This document shows, piece by piece, positions 17,272 to 26,044 of a stretch of 64,000 nt of DNA. Made by a program: the position numbers and the translations under genes. The DNA is from Elizabethkingia sp. YR214. Its GTDB lineage: Bacteria; Bacteroidota; Bacteroidia; Flavobacteriales; Weeksellaceae. Location of the stretch: contig NZ_QBUH01000006.1 of the NCBI RefSeq assembly GCF_003058195.1, positions 124,001-188,000 of the forward strand, written 5' to 3'. Within the stretch, counting starts at the first letter, position 1, and each line of letters starts with the position of its first letter. The notes under the pieces are model-generated. The model saw only the letters and a list, made by a program, of their open reading frames with translations, had not been told where the DNA came from and made no database searches.

Positions 17272-20136
17272 ATGAACACTAATCACAAAAAAAGCATGGC
17301 CTTGGGGGTCGTATGCTTTCTCGCCGGAAACCTATGTATCTATGCACAGGAAAAAGATACTCTGAAAAGCAAGACTATTGAAGAGGTAAAAATCACGATT
17401 GGTTCCCGAAACAAGGCCAGAGTTGCGACTGATACACCAGTTCCTATTGATGTTATTAACATTGGTCAGCAATCAGTACTGAGCCCACAAACTGATCTTA
17501 CTCAAATCCTGAACTATGCGGCGCCTTCTTTCACTTCAAATTCCTCAACTGTTGCCGACGGAACAGATCATATTGATCCTGCTCAGCTCAGAGGACTGGG
17601 ACCAGATCAGGTGTTGGTATTATTAAATGGTAAAAGGCGGCATACCTCATCGTTGGTTAATATCAATGGTACCCCCGGAAGAGGTTCTGTTGGTACCGAC
17701 CTTAATGCTATTCCTTCATTTGCAATTGAAAGAGTCGAAGTTCTAAGAGATGGAGCTTCGGCACAATACGGCTCCGATGCTATTGCCGGAGTTATTAATG
17801 TTGTCATGAAAAAAAGTACCAATCAGCTGGCAGCAGCCATTACAGCAGGCGCGTTCAATTCCAAAGGATCTAATGACCACCAGAAGGGATGGGATGGCGA
17901 CAAGTATCAGTTAGACCTGAATTATGGAACCAAAATAGGCTCCAATGGCTTTATTAATTTTACAGGATCATTAATGAGCCGTGGTGATACAAGAAGAGCC
18001 AGAGCTGCTACCGGAACTATTTTCAATGCTTACAATGCTATCGAACAAAGAGCTTTACAAAATGGAGTTAATATTAATTCTCTTTTTTCAAATATCAACA
18101 ATACACCAAACTCTCAAAGTATAATAAATTATATACATCAGTATGCCGGAAATGTCAGCTATTTTACGGGTGCACAACAATCGGCTATCCAATCGGCTAC
18201 AACTATTTCAGCACTACAATCAGCACTTAACTTTGATGTTACTGAAAATGAGCTTACCTACAGAGGACTGACAAGGGATGATTTCAATATGAGAATTGGA
18301 CAATCCAAACTAAAAAGTGGTCAGTTGTTTGTAAATTCTGAATTTGATATTACATCTGGTATAAGAGGTTATGCATTTGGCGGTTATTCCTACAGAGATG
18401 GAAATGCTGCCGGATTCTTCAGAAGACCTAACCAAAGCCGGACTCTTACATCTGTTTTCCCTAACGGTTTCTTGCCGGAGATTGCTTCTGCTGTTACCGA
18501 TATTTCTTTTGCAGCAGGTTTTAAAGGAAAAATTGGAAAAGTAAATTACGATATAAGCAATACATTCGGACAAAATACATTCGATTATACGATTAAAAAC
18601 ACTACAAATTCCACAATGTCTTTTTCGGATAAAACAGAGTTTAAGGCCGGATCATTAGGCTTTTCTCAGAATACCATTAATGCTGATTTTGACACTAAAT
18701 TCAATTGGCTGAAAGGTTTCAACCTTGCATTTGGAGCAGAAGCCCGTTTTGAGAATTTTAAAATAACACAAGGCGAAGAAGCTTCATGGGCAAATTATGA
18801 CATCAATGGAAATTTGGTAACACCTAAAACTGATGTTTCTTTAAAACCAACAGATTTCTATGGCAGCAGCAGGCCTGGTGGTGCACAGGTATTTCCGGGA
18901 TTCCGTCCGGAAAATGCTTTGAATAAAGGCAGACGTTCGGTAGCAGCTTATGTGGATACCGAACTGGATATTACCGATAAATGGTTATTAAGTGCAGCAT
19001 TGAGGTTTGAAAATTATTCTGATTTCGGTTCTACTTTCAATTACAAAATTGCAACTCGCTACAAAATAACAGATAATATTAATTTCAGAGCAGCCCATTC
19101 TACCGGATTCCGTGCCCCATCTTTACAGCAAATATATTTTAACTCTACTTCTACTCAGTTTGTTGGAGGCGTCCCTTATGAGGTAGGAACATTTTCTAAT
19201 GATTCCGAAGCTGCTAAAATATTGGGAATCCCTTCTCTGAAGCAGGAAGAATCTAAAAGTTTCTCTGTTGGATTTACGGCAAAAATTCCACAAGCCAATC
19301 TTACATTCACAGTGGATGGTTATTATATCCGGATTAATGACAGAGTCGTACTTACGGATCAGTTTTCGAAACCATCGGCACCTGGCACACCAGGATCTAA
19401 TCAAGAAAAACTTTATAATGCTTTCGAACAGGCAGGAGCCAATGCTGCAACATTCTTTGCCAATGCAATTGATACACAAACCAAGGGAATTGAAGCTGTG
19501 ATTTCACACAAAGCAAGGTTAGGTGCAAAAACAACACTTAATTCGGACTTTGCTCTGATGGTTGCCAAAACAAACAGGGTTGGAGATATTAAAGGATCGG
19601 ATATACTAATTAATGCCGGACAAATCAACAGGTATTACTCAGAAACCAGCAAAATCTATCTGGAAGAAGCTATTCCCAGACTGAAAATGTCTCTTAACAA
19701 TACTTTAGATTTGGGAAATCTGAGCTTTCTGATGCGAAATGTCTACTTTGGAAAAGTAACGGATCCAAATACAGTTGATGTTAATGGCGATGGGCTTATC
19801 CAGGCTCAGGTAATAAACGGACAAGCCGTAGAGACAGAACATCCGGTATGGGGTGGAAGAATTGTAACAGATTTTTCTGTTGGCTATAAACTAACTAAGG
19901 CTATAAGACTAACAGTAGGTGCTAATAATATTTTTGATGTTTATCCGGACCTGAATTATGGCCCTGTAAATGCAAAAAGACCATCAGGCGTGGATGCTAA
20001 TGGGAACATCACTTATCCGACAACAGCCACAACAATTGACTTGTCTAATCAAAATCAGTTTGTATATTCCAGAAATGTATCGCAGTTTGGAATGAACGGA
20101 AGGTTTCTTTTTGCAAGGATTAATTTGACTTTCTAA
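17272..20136 (+). CDS. TonB-dependent receptor
   Basis: 954 residues; signal peptide cleaved near CIYAQ (about 25). The plug domain contains LRGLGPDQVLVLLNGKRRH and IERVEVLRDGASAQYGSDAIAGVINVVMK, classic TonB-receptor motifs around residues 115-185. The rest is a 22-strand type barrel ending in FARINLTF with a terminal Phe. There is no N-terminal carboxypeptidase-regulatory domain and no adjacent SusD, so it is more like a siderophore/metal or small-molecule receptor than a SusC. Substrate cannot be told. An AT-rich 289-bp upstream region probably holds its promoter. Confidence 0.9.
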   Translation: MNTNHKKSMALGVVCFLAGNLCIYAQEKDTLKSKTIEEVKITIGSRNKARVATDTPVPIDVINIGQQSVLSPQTDLTQILNYAAPSFTSNSSTVADGTDHIDPAQLRGLGPDQVLVLLNGKRRHTSSLVNINGTPGRGSVGTDLNAIPSFAIERVEVLRDGASAQYGSDAIAGVINVVMKKSTNQLAAAITAGAFNSKGSNDHQKGWDGDKYQLDLNYGTKIGSNGFINFTGSLMSRGDTRRARAATGTIFNAYNAIEQRALQNGVNINSLFSNINNTPNSQSIINYIHQYAGNVSYFTGAQQSAIQSATTISALQSALNFDVTENELTYRGLTRDDFNMRIGQSKLKSGQLFVNSEFDITSGIRGYAFGGYSYRDGNAAGFFRRPNQSRTLTSVFPNGFLPEIASAVTDISFAAGFKGKIGKVNYDISNTFGQNTFDYTIKNTTNSTMSFSDKTEFKAGSLGFSQNTINADFDTKFNWLKGFNLAFGAEARFENFKITQGEEASWANYDINGNLVTPKTDVSLKPTDFYGSSRPGGAQVFPGFRPENALNKGRRSVAAYVDTELDITDKWLLSAALRFENYSDFGSTFNYKIATRYKITDNINFRAAHSTGFRAPSLQQIYFNSTSTQFVGGVPYEVGTFSNDSEAAKILGIPSLKQEESKSFSVGFTAKIPQANLTFTVDGYYIRINDRVVLTDQFSKPSAPGTPGSNQEKLYNAFEQAGANAATFFANAIDTQTKGIEAVISHKARLGAKTTLNSDFALMVAKTNRVGDIKGSDILINAGQINRYYSETSKIYLEEAIPRLKMSLNNTLDLGNLSFLMRNVYFGKVTDPNTVDVNGDGLIQAQVINGQAVETEHPVWGGRIVTDFSVGYKLTKAIRLTVGANNIFDVYPDLNYGPVNAKRPSGVDANGNITYPTTATTIDLSNQNQFVYSRNVSQFGMNGRFLFARINLTF

Positions 20137-20164
20137 TTAATGTTCAAAAATATTAACTAACAAA

Positions 20165-20200
20165 AACCGCACAAAATACTAAATATTTGTGCGGTTATTT
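20165..20200. terminator. Bidirectional intrinsic terminator
   Basis: AACCGCACAAA / TTTGTGCGGTT stem, then TATTTTTTT on the plus strand and an A-run on the other side, between the convergent TonB receptor and serine hydrolase genes. Confidence 0.85.
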
Positions 20201-20210
20201 TTTTGCATTG

Positions 20211-21701
20211 TTACTTTTTCATCTCTATATCTACAATCCTTTCTCCTTGTTTTCCTAAGTACCGAGGAATCAATTTTTCATAAACTTTGTAGCCTTCATC
20301 TGAATTCGTAAATATCAGAAGTCCCTGTCCGGTTTTGGGTAAAATAAAAACAAGACATCGTGTTCCGTTATCGGATCCACCGTGTGACAGTGCAAATTCA
20401 TTATTCCCGAGATCGTATATCTCAAAACCCAGCCCAAAATATTTATTCTCTCCGGTTTTCACCTGCTTTTTAATCATTTCCTGATAAACTTCCGGCTTCA
20501 GATTACCTCCCTTCAGAATATTTACTAAAAAAGTTCCGTAATCTTCTATTGTGGTGACTAAATCATCAGCAGCATTAGCAGTGGTTTGTTTTTCTATCGG
20601 ATAAGGCTTTAAATCTTTATTATAACCTATTGCAAATCTGGATTCATCTATATTATTATTCCATATATAATCTGTATCCTTTAATCCCAATGGTTGAAAA
20701 ATAAGTTCTTTTGCCAATTCCTGTAAGGGTTTTCCAAACTTATTTTCAAGAGCTTTTCTCAAATATTCCAAACCTTCTCCGGAATACTGATATTTTGTTC
20801 CGGGCTCGAATTCAAAGCTTAGCTTTTTATCTTTATTCTGCCATCTCCAGTTTGGAAAACCTGCTTGGTGTGATAAAATAATCCTTGTCGTTAGCTTTTT
20901 GTGCCTCGGATCCTTAACAATATCCGGATCTGTCCAATATTGATCAAGCGGTTCATCTAGTTTCCATTTACCGAGGCTTATCAGGCGTAAAGCCACCATT
21001 GCTGTTACTGGTTTGGTAAGAGACGCTACATTGAAATAAGTATTATAGGGTGCCGGGACTCCTTTCTTTATTTCTCCAAAAACTTTGACTTGCTTCAAGG
21101 CTGCATTTTCAATAATTCCTAATCCCAATACAGGAATTTTATTTTCCTTTAGCCATACTTCCAATTCTTTATCACTTTCAAATCCAAACTTTTGATCAAT
21201 ACTTTGTTTTGCCTGATGATCGAAGCTTAATGATCTTGAAAGCTTCCAATCTCCATTTTCCAGAATCCAAAGATGGGTAAATTTAGCCGCTCCCGTTAAT
21301 TTCTCAGCCTCCTTATTTATGCTTGCATAAAACAAATGATCTCCATTCTGAACAGCACCATACAACTTTCCGTCTTTATATAGTGGATAGATGGTTGTAC
21401 TTTCTTTAACCAGAGCCCTTCTTGCACGAAATGTGTCCGGCGTACTGCATAGGTTATTCTTGAAATCTGTCATAAATTTCTTTTTATCTGCAGGGCCACT
21501 TTTATCATGATAAAATTCAAACGGATCTTTTAATAATCGCTCTGTCTGTTCAATATTACAGGTATTAAATCCTATTGAAAAAAGCAGACTGTCTTTAGCC
21601 ATAATAATTTTGTACAATGTACTATTCTCCTCTGCCTGTGCATGAAGAATACTAAAAATTACAATACTAACGGAGAGAAAAAAACGGGTATATTTTGTCA
21701 T
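20211..21701 (-). CDS. Beta-lactamase-fold serine hydrolase with N-terminal NTF2-like domain
   Basis: 496 residues; signal peptide (cleaved near LHAQA, about 22). Residues 30-165 form a DUF4440/SnoaL-type NTF2-like domain. Residues about 185-480 are a class C beta-lactamase/DD-peptidase-like domain: SLTK with S227 and K230, Y306 in YSGEGL (YxN replaced by YSG), and HGGSDNGTR near 440 as the KTG-equivalent. Such esterase-type enzymes are seldom true beta-lactamases. The fusion suggests the small domain binds ligand or controls the active site. Single gene. Confidence 0.8.
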   Translation of the reverse strand: MTKYTRFFLSVSIVIFSILHAQAEENSTLYKIIMAKDSLLFSIGFNTCNIEQTERLLKDPFEFYHDKSGPADKKKFMTDFKNNLCSTPDTFRARRALVKESTTIYPLYKDGKLYGAVQNGDHLFYASINKEAEKLTGAAKFTHLWILENGDWKLSRSLSFDHQAKQSIDQKFGFESDKELEVWLKENKIPVLGLGIIENAALKQVKVFGEIKKGVPAPYNTYFNVASLTKPVTAMVALRLISLGKWKLDEPLDQYWTDPDIVKDPRHKKLTTRIILSHQAGFPNWRWQNKDKKLSFEFEPGTKYQYSGEGLEYLRKALENKFGKPLQELAKELIFQPLGLKDTDYIWNNNIDESRFAIGYNKDLKPYPIEKQTTANAADDLVTTIEDYGTFLVNILKGGNLKPEVYQEMIKKQVKTGENKYFGLGFEIYDLGNNEFALSHGGSDNGTRCLVFILPKTGQGLLIFTNSDEGYKVYEKLIPRYLGKQGERIVDIEMKK

Positions 21702-21772
21702 TGCTATTTTTTTACAAAGATTATATTTTAGGATAATTCCTTGCTAAAAATAAACCTGACAAAAACCCGACA

Positions 21773-21789
21773 AAGCCCTGACAGGGCTT
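21773..21789. terminator. Short hairpin AAGCCCT-GAC-AGGGCTT
   Basis: A 7-bp stem overlapping the stop codon of the gene at 21788; on the minus strand the downstream sequence is T-rich (TTTGTCGGGTTTTTG). Probable terminator. Confidence 0.45.
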
Positions 21790-22351
21790 ATATCATACTG
21801 AAATTCAGCTTATAGAAAAGTCTTTTCCTTTTGTCTATTTCGGCTGCATTACGCAGAATAATGAACAGATTGGACAACACAATAAGGATCATTAGCACCA
21901 ATGTAAACTGACGTCCCAACTTTAGAAAAATTCCCAGCATAAATATAACTGGCGCCATTACCGTCCATAAAATCTGGATAGAAATTATCTGTCTGGCCAG
22001 AGTATTTTTTTGCTTCATCTTAAACATCAGCAGCAAAGGAACCAGAATGTTGAGAGGTGGTAAAAGAATGAAGAGTATGGAAGAGAGGTTAATGATCTTT
22101 ATGAATGCAAAATTTATAACAGATTCCTCTTCTCCCGATATTTTCACATCTCTTGTTTCAGTTACAATCTCATTATTCTGCAATAAATTTTCCTGTATAT
22201 CCAGTGCCTGAGCCAGCGCCCGAAGGGTATGCCCTTTAGGTTCTGTTCCGGCTTCGATACGCTGAATAGTTCTTACGGAGATCTTTGATTTTTCTGACAA
22301 CTCTTCCTGTGTCAGATTCTTCAGTTCTCTGGTAGTTTTTAATTTAGACAT
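21788..22351 (-). CDS. XRE-type HTH membrane protein
   Basis: 187 residues. Residues 3-58 are an XRE helix-turn-helix (TRELKNLTQEELSEKSKISVRTIQRIEAGTEP). After a short linker come three or four hydrophobic segments (about 85-110, 118-140, 148-168), so it is a membrane-anchored DNA-binding protein, a layout common in Bacteroidota. Divergent from the CPBP protease gene by 156 bp, which it may regulate. Confidence 0.75.
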   Translation of the reverse strand: MSKLKTTRELKNLTQEELSEKSKISVRTIQRIEAGTEPKGHTLRALAQALDIQENLLQNNEIVTETRDVKISGEEESVINFAFIKIINLSSILFILLPPLNILVPLLLMFKMKQKNTLARQIISIQILWTVMAPVIFMLGIFLKLGRQFTLVLMILIVLSNLFIILRNAAEIDKRKRLFYKLNFSMI

Positions 22352-22507
22352 AGTATCGGGGTTAAACAGAATTTCCGTGAACTAAATTACATTTTTTCCG
22401 GTATTTATCTTAAAAATGTATAAAACTGAAAATCAATAAAAAATAAATGTAATTTTATTAAAACGAATTACAACAGATAACATTAGAAATCAACACCAAA
22501 TCTTTTC

Positions 22508-23398
22508 ATGGAAAATACTTCAATCCCTAACTCTGAAATTAGAAAGAACGTTGCTACCTATCTTGGATTAACACTTCTTTTATGTCTTCCCGTTTATTAT
22601 ATGTGTATCCGAACCGGACAACTTGGCGGTGGCGCCATATCATATGCTATGATTATTATGTGGTGTCCTGCTATTGCAGCATTACTTACATGTCGTATCA
22701 GAAAAATCCCTATTGCCTCATTAGGCTGGAAATGGGGACTTACAAAATACCAGCTATTAGCTTATGCCGTTCCCCTTCTATATTCTCTGGTTCCTTACCT
22801 GATTGTATGGATTAGTGGTGCCGGAGGGTTTTATAATCATGAATTTGTAGCAGAAACAGCCAAAGGAATGGGATGGAACCTGCCAGACGGACTTGTAATT
22901 ATTTTGTACATTCTGTTAATGAGTAGCTTTGGGATGATACGCTCCATGGGTTCTGCTCTTGGAGAAGAAATCGGCTGGCGGGGCTTTCTTACACCACAAC
23001 TGGCAAAAATGAATTCGTATACATCTACCTCCTTATGGATGGGTGTAATATGGTCTTTATATCACTACCCTCTCCTTCTATTCTCTAACTACAATACAGG
23101 CGGCCCAAAATGGGTAGCATTAATATGTTTCACTGTTATGATTTTTGCCTGTTGTTTTATCTTTACCTGGTTTCGTCTGAAGTCCGGCAGTCTCTGGACG
23201 GGCGTAATTCTTCATGCAAGCCACAATCTTTTTATACAGGCAATCCTTACACCACTTACAGTAGATACAGGAAAAACCATGTATTATATAGATGAATTTG
23301 GTATAGGCCTGCCAATTGCAACTTCAATTGTAGCTTATTATTTTTGGAGAAGGCGAAAGGAATTACCCAAAATTCAGAAGGAAAACTCCGTTGTATAG
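22508..23398 (+). CDS. CPBP family intramembrane metalloprotease
   Basis: 296 residues with about eight membrane spans. The Abi/CAAX-type II signature is present: E153-E154-x3-R158 (GEEIGWRGFL), H186 in SLYHYP, and a late HASHNLF motif supplying the third metal ligand. Such proteases cut within or near the membrane; in Gram-positives the family gives self-immunity to bacteriocins. Given the many bacteriocin-like peptides from 23.8 kb on, an immunity role is conceivable but there is no direct evidence. Substrate unknown. Confidence 0.85.
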   Translation: MENTSIPNSEIRKNVATYLGLTLLLCLPVYYMCIRTGQLGGGAISYAMIIMWCPAIAALLTCRIRKIPIASLGWKWGLTKYQLLAYAVPLLYSLVPYLIVWISGAGGFYNHEFVAETAKGMGWNLPDGLVIILYILLMSSFGMIRSMGSALGEEIGWRGFLTPQLAKMNSYTSTSLWMGVIWSLYHYPLLLFSNYNTGGPKWVALICFTVMIFACCFIFTWFRLKSGSLWTGVILHASHNLFIQAILTPLTVDTGKTMYYIDEFGIGLPIATSIVAYYFWRRRKELPKIQKENSVV

Positions 23399-23433
23399 AG
23401 TAATATCGCAAACAGGATTTATAAAGAATATAT

Positions 23434-23637
23434 TTATTTCCAGAAAATAAGTTTCCCGGCAACTCCGATTCGGTAAAAGATTTTATCTTCTGTTTCCAGC
23501 TTTTCCAGAATAGGTTTTACATCCTGGTAAGGAATATTCAGGTCATAGCACATTGCAGCAGCATAAGTTCCACAGTTTCCGCCGGTTTTGGTTTTCTTTG
23601 CTTTTAGGATATCAATAATCGTTTCTTCCAGTTCCAT
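23434..23637 (-). CDS. Small winged-helix-like protein
   Basis: 67 residues, no signal. MELEETIIDILKAKKTKTGGNC then YQDVKPILEKLETEDKIFYRIG reads as helix, helix, beta hairpin, like a small winged-helix domain. Function unknown. Convergent with the CPBP gene, 35 bp apart. Confidence 0.5.
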   Translation of the reverse strand: MELEETIIDILKAKKTKTGGNCGTYAAAMCYDLNIPYQDVKPILEKLETEDKIFYRIGVAGKLIFWK

Positions 23638-23767
23638 TTTGTAAAAATACGACTATTATTTTCGGAAAATAAAGGCTTTTTATTTCTATAATTATATTTT
23701 CCTGATTCTTTATCACATTTATGTGAATAATTAGTATATTTACTTTTCAACCAAATAAATATTTAAT

Positions 23768-23962
23768 ATGAAAAATCTGAAAAAGATCACAAGAAACGAG
23801 CTTAAATCTGTTCTGGGAGGCCAGCCCGGTATGGTAGAACTTGGAGGAGGAGGCAGTGGCCCAAGATGTCCTAAATATATGCACATGGAAGAAAGTGTAG
23901 CTTATTGTGATCCTGAAGTAAATCCAAGTGATGATTGTAAGCCCAAATGTGTAAACGATTAA
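23768..23962 (+). CDS. GG-leader Cys-containing peptide precursor (orphan)
   Basis: 64 residues: leader MKNLKKITRNELKSVLGG, then a core with four cysteines (C34, C47, C57, C61) and a Gly-rich stretch. The leader has the same N/K-x-L-K-x-[VI]-x-GG pattern as the export locus 2 kb away, so its peptide is probably a substrate of the same C39 transporter. It has its own promoter region and terminator and lies on the opposite strand from the locus. Confidence 0.7.
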   Translation: MKNLKKITRNELKSVLGGQPGMVELGGGGSGPRCPKYMHMEESVAYCDPEVNPSDDCKPKCVND

Positions 23963-24027
23963 TAAATCTTATATAGATTTTCAGGTTTGCCTAAAGGCAA
24001 ACTTATATCACAAAAATAGTTTTTACA

Positions 24028-24054
24028 AGGAGATAAAGTTTTTATCTCCTTTTC
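24028..24054 (+). terminator. Intrinsic terminator after orphan peptide gene
   Basis: AGGAGATAAA / TTTATCTCCT stem with a 3-nt loop followed by TTTC. A second hairpin, GTTTGCC-TAAA-GGCAAAC, lies just before it at 23985-24002. Confidence 0.75.
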
Positions 24055-24077
24055 GTTTCCAATTCCCCTAATGTATT

Positions 24078-24113
24078 TAAAAAATAAAAAAGAACCTCTG
24101 GTATAGAGGTTCT
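24078..24113 (-). terminator. Intrinsic terminator of the M20 peptidase gene
   Basis: On the minus strand AGAACCTC / GAGGTTCT with a 7-nt loop followed by TTTTTATTTTTT, 25 bp past the stop at 24139. Confidence 0.85.
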
Positions 24114-24138
24114 CATATTCCATATTTAGAATGAATTA

Positions 24139-25671
24139 TTATTTATCATAATTTTTCATCACATATTCAAAATAGTGAATCATCCGCATATAATTTTCTA
24201 TACTTATATATTCATTGGTACTATGAATACTTTGTTGCTCAGCATGATTAATTTTAAACGGGATAAATCTGTAAATATTCTTACTAACAATCTGGTATTT
24301 ATAAGCATCTGTACCCCCCACTGTAAGATAAGGAGAAACTAAAGCTTCCGGATACAGTTCTTTAATCCCTGACTCTATAACTTTATAAGCTTTAGTTTTT
24401 GTAGAAGATACTGCTGATGCTTCTCTTGTGTTATCTACTTCCTCTACTTCCACATCAAATCCTTTGGTAGCCTTGGCAATATGATCTTTAACATCTTTTA
24501 CTGTATTTCCGGGAAGCAATCTGAAATTCACTACAAATTCTACCTCCGGGGAAAGCACATTAGTACCATCACTTCCCTTCATCATCGTAAGCGCAGTGGT
24601 CGTACGCACCAATGCATTAGTAGAATTATTCTTAGTAAGCTGAGACAACAGAACAGGATTTAGTAACCAACGATTGGCAATAGCCATACGATTGGTAAAA
24701 GGCATTGCTCCACCAACATTATCAAAAAATTCTTGTATCAATGGGGTAATCATTGGTTTCATCTGATCATCTTCCAATCGCTGCATAATAACAGCAGCTT
24801 TTCCAATCGCACTTTCCATAGGTGGCATAGAAGAGTGTCCTCCCAATCCTTTTACTTTTATTCTGGCAGAAAGAAAGCCTTTCTCGGCACATCCTATTAA
24901 TGCCACATCTGAATTGATTCCGGATATACTTCCTTTTTCTACGATAATTCCTCCTTCATCGTAAACAGCATCAAACTCCAATCCTTTTGATTTAAAATAT
25001 TCTGCAATCTTTACGGCTCCTTTTCTTCCGCCTACTTCTTCATCAAATCCAAAGGCAAGATAAATATCCCGTTGTGGCACGTGCTTTTCTTTAATAAGTG
25101 TGGTCAAAGACTCCATTAAAGAGAATAACATTCCTTTCATGTCCAACGCGCCTCTTCCATAAATACGTCCGTTTGCTACAGCTCCCGAAAAAGGTGCATA
25201 ATCCCAGTCCTCTGCAACTTCTTTTGGAGAAGGTGCGGGTTTATCCTGGGGTCTAAAGATATTTTCTTCTTTATTTTTAACATCTGCATCTCCTGGCGGA
25301 ACCACATCCATATGGGAAAGAAACAGAATAGGTTGTAAACCAGAATTACTGCCTTTTAACTTAAATATCAATCCGTAACCATTTACTTCTTGGTATTCTG
25401 TATGTTCATAGATAAGAGGATAATTTTCTTTTAAATATTTTTTAAACAGGTCAAAACTTGTATAATCAAAGTCACCTAATTCTCCAGTAGAAATAGTCGG
25501 AATCTTTAAGCCTCCGGAAAATCGCAATATCGCCGAATCATTCTGTGGGATATTTACTGCGGTTTTGGTATTTACATCTACTTTCTTAAAAGGATAAGTA
25601 TAAGTTTTTACCAATACAATTATAACCAGAAGGACAAGTACTGTTATAATGCCTAAAATAATTTTTTTCAT
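24139..25671 (-). CDS. M20 family metallopeptidase, membrane-anchored
   Basis: 510 residues with an N-terminal membrane anchor (IILGIITVLVLLVIIVLV, 3-20). Dinuclear-zinc M20 motifs in order: LSHMDVVPPGD near 128-138, GRGALDMKGM near 173-182, FDEEVGGRKGA near 208-218, and GGTDAYKY near 452-459, with a dimerisation domain between. It resembles the PM20D1/carboxypeptidase S group, which cleaves or joins N-acyl amino acids or removes C-terminal residues. The location is periplasmic. It lies between the orphan peptide gene and the peptide export locus, but has its own terminator and could simply be a housekeeping peptidase. Confidence 0.85.
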   Translation of the reverse strand: MKKIILGIITVLVLLVIIVLVKTYTYPFKKVDVNTKTAVNIPQNDSAILRFSGGLKIPTISTGELGDFDYTSFDLFKKYLKENYPLIYEHTEYQEVNGYGLIFKLKGSNSGLQPILFLSHMDVVPPGDADVKNKEENIFRPQDKPAPSPKEVAEDWDYAPFSGAVANGRIYGRGALDMKGMLFSLMESLTTLIKEKHVPQRDIYLAFGFDEEVGGRKGAVKIAEYFKSKGLEFDAVYDEGGIIVEKGSISGINSDVALIGCAEKGFLSARIKVKGLGGHSSMPPMESAIGKAAVIMQRLEDDQMKPMITPLIQEFFDNVGGAMPFTNRMAIANRWLLNPVLLSQLTKNNSTNALVRTTTALTMMKGSDGTNVLSPEVEFVVNFRLLPGNTVKDVKDHIAKATKGFDVEVEEVDNTREASAVSSTKTKAYKVIESGIKELYPEALVSPYLTVGGTDAYKYQIVSKNIYRFIPFKINHAEQQSIHSTNEYISIENYMRMIHYFEYVMKNYDK

Positions 25672-25783
25672 ATTATTTTAATTTTATTACTATCTATGGA
25701 ATATTCAAAATTGATTTTTGTCAATTTAAGAAAAATAAATAATTATTCCTGTCATAGAGTGGGAATAATTATTAAAAAGTCAA

Positions 25784-25809
25784 CAAAAAAAGGGAGCCGA
25801 ATAGCTCCC
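25784..25809 (-). terminator. Intrinsic terminator of the peptide export locus
   Basis: On the minus strand GGGAGC / GCTCCC with a 6-nt loop followed by TTTTTTT, about 40 bp after the last peptide gene. It closes the 25.8-32.6 kb transcription direction. Confidence 0.88.
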
Positions 25810-25844
25810 CTCATATCTGAGAATATTAAATATTCATAACAGAT

Positions 25845-25988
25845 TTAATCTTTACAAATCTGACTTGAAGTCATACAACGCATACTGCTTAAGCAGCAAT
25901 AAGAATTTCCAGGGCAATAAAAATCCTCATTTCCGCAAGCCCGTCCGCCGGCAATAGCACTCTTTTGTTTTCTTGTTAACTTTTTCAT
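25845..25988 (-). CDS. GG-leader peptide precursor with C-C-CC-C-C framework (peptide 7)
   Basis: 47 residues, read directly from the reverse strand. Leader MKKLTRKQKSAIAGG (1-15), then a 32-residue core with six cysteines: C18, C25, C31, C32, C38, C45. Spacing is C-x6-C-x5-CC-x5-C-x6-C, the loop pattern of inhibitor-cystine-knot (knottin) peptides. C39 cleavage would be after G15. It is the last gene of the locus, 56 bp after the VKOR-thioredoxin gene, with a strong terminator after it. Export and disulfide folding are inferred from the neighbours; the target is unknown. Confidence 0.8.
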   Translation of the reverse strand: MKKLTRKQKSAIAGGRACGNEDFYCPGNSYCCLSSMRCMTSSQICKD

Positions 25989-26044
25989 AATAATATTTAT
26001 TTAATTGGTTGTTAATTATTATTGTTTACTATGTAAAATAGAAA

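Noticed and set aside
17607-17822. Opposite-strand frames inside the TonB receptor, RND, norB and SusC genes
   Set aside because: They are shadows of strongly coding frames with no signal, domain or spacing of their own.
20211-21701. True beta-lactamase resistance gene
   Set aside because: The YxN motif is YSG and the KTG motif is HGG, with an added NTF2-like domain; this looks like the broad esterase/DD-peptidase group.
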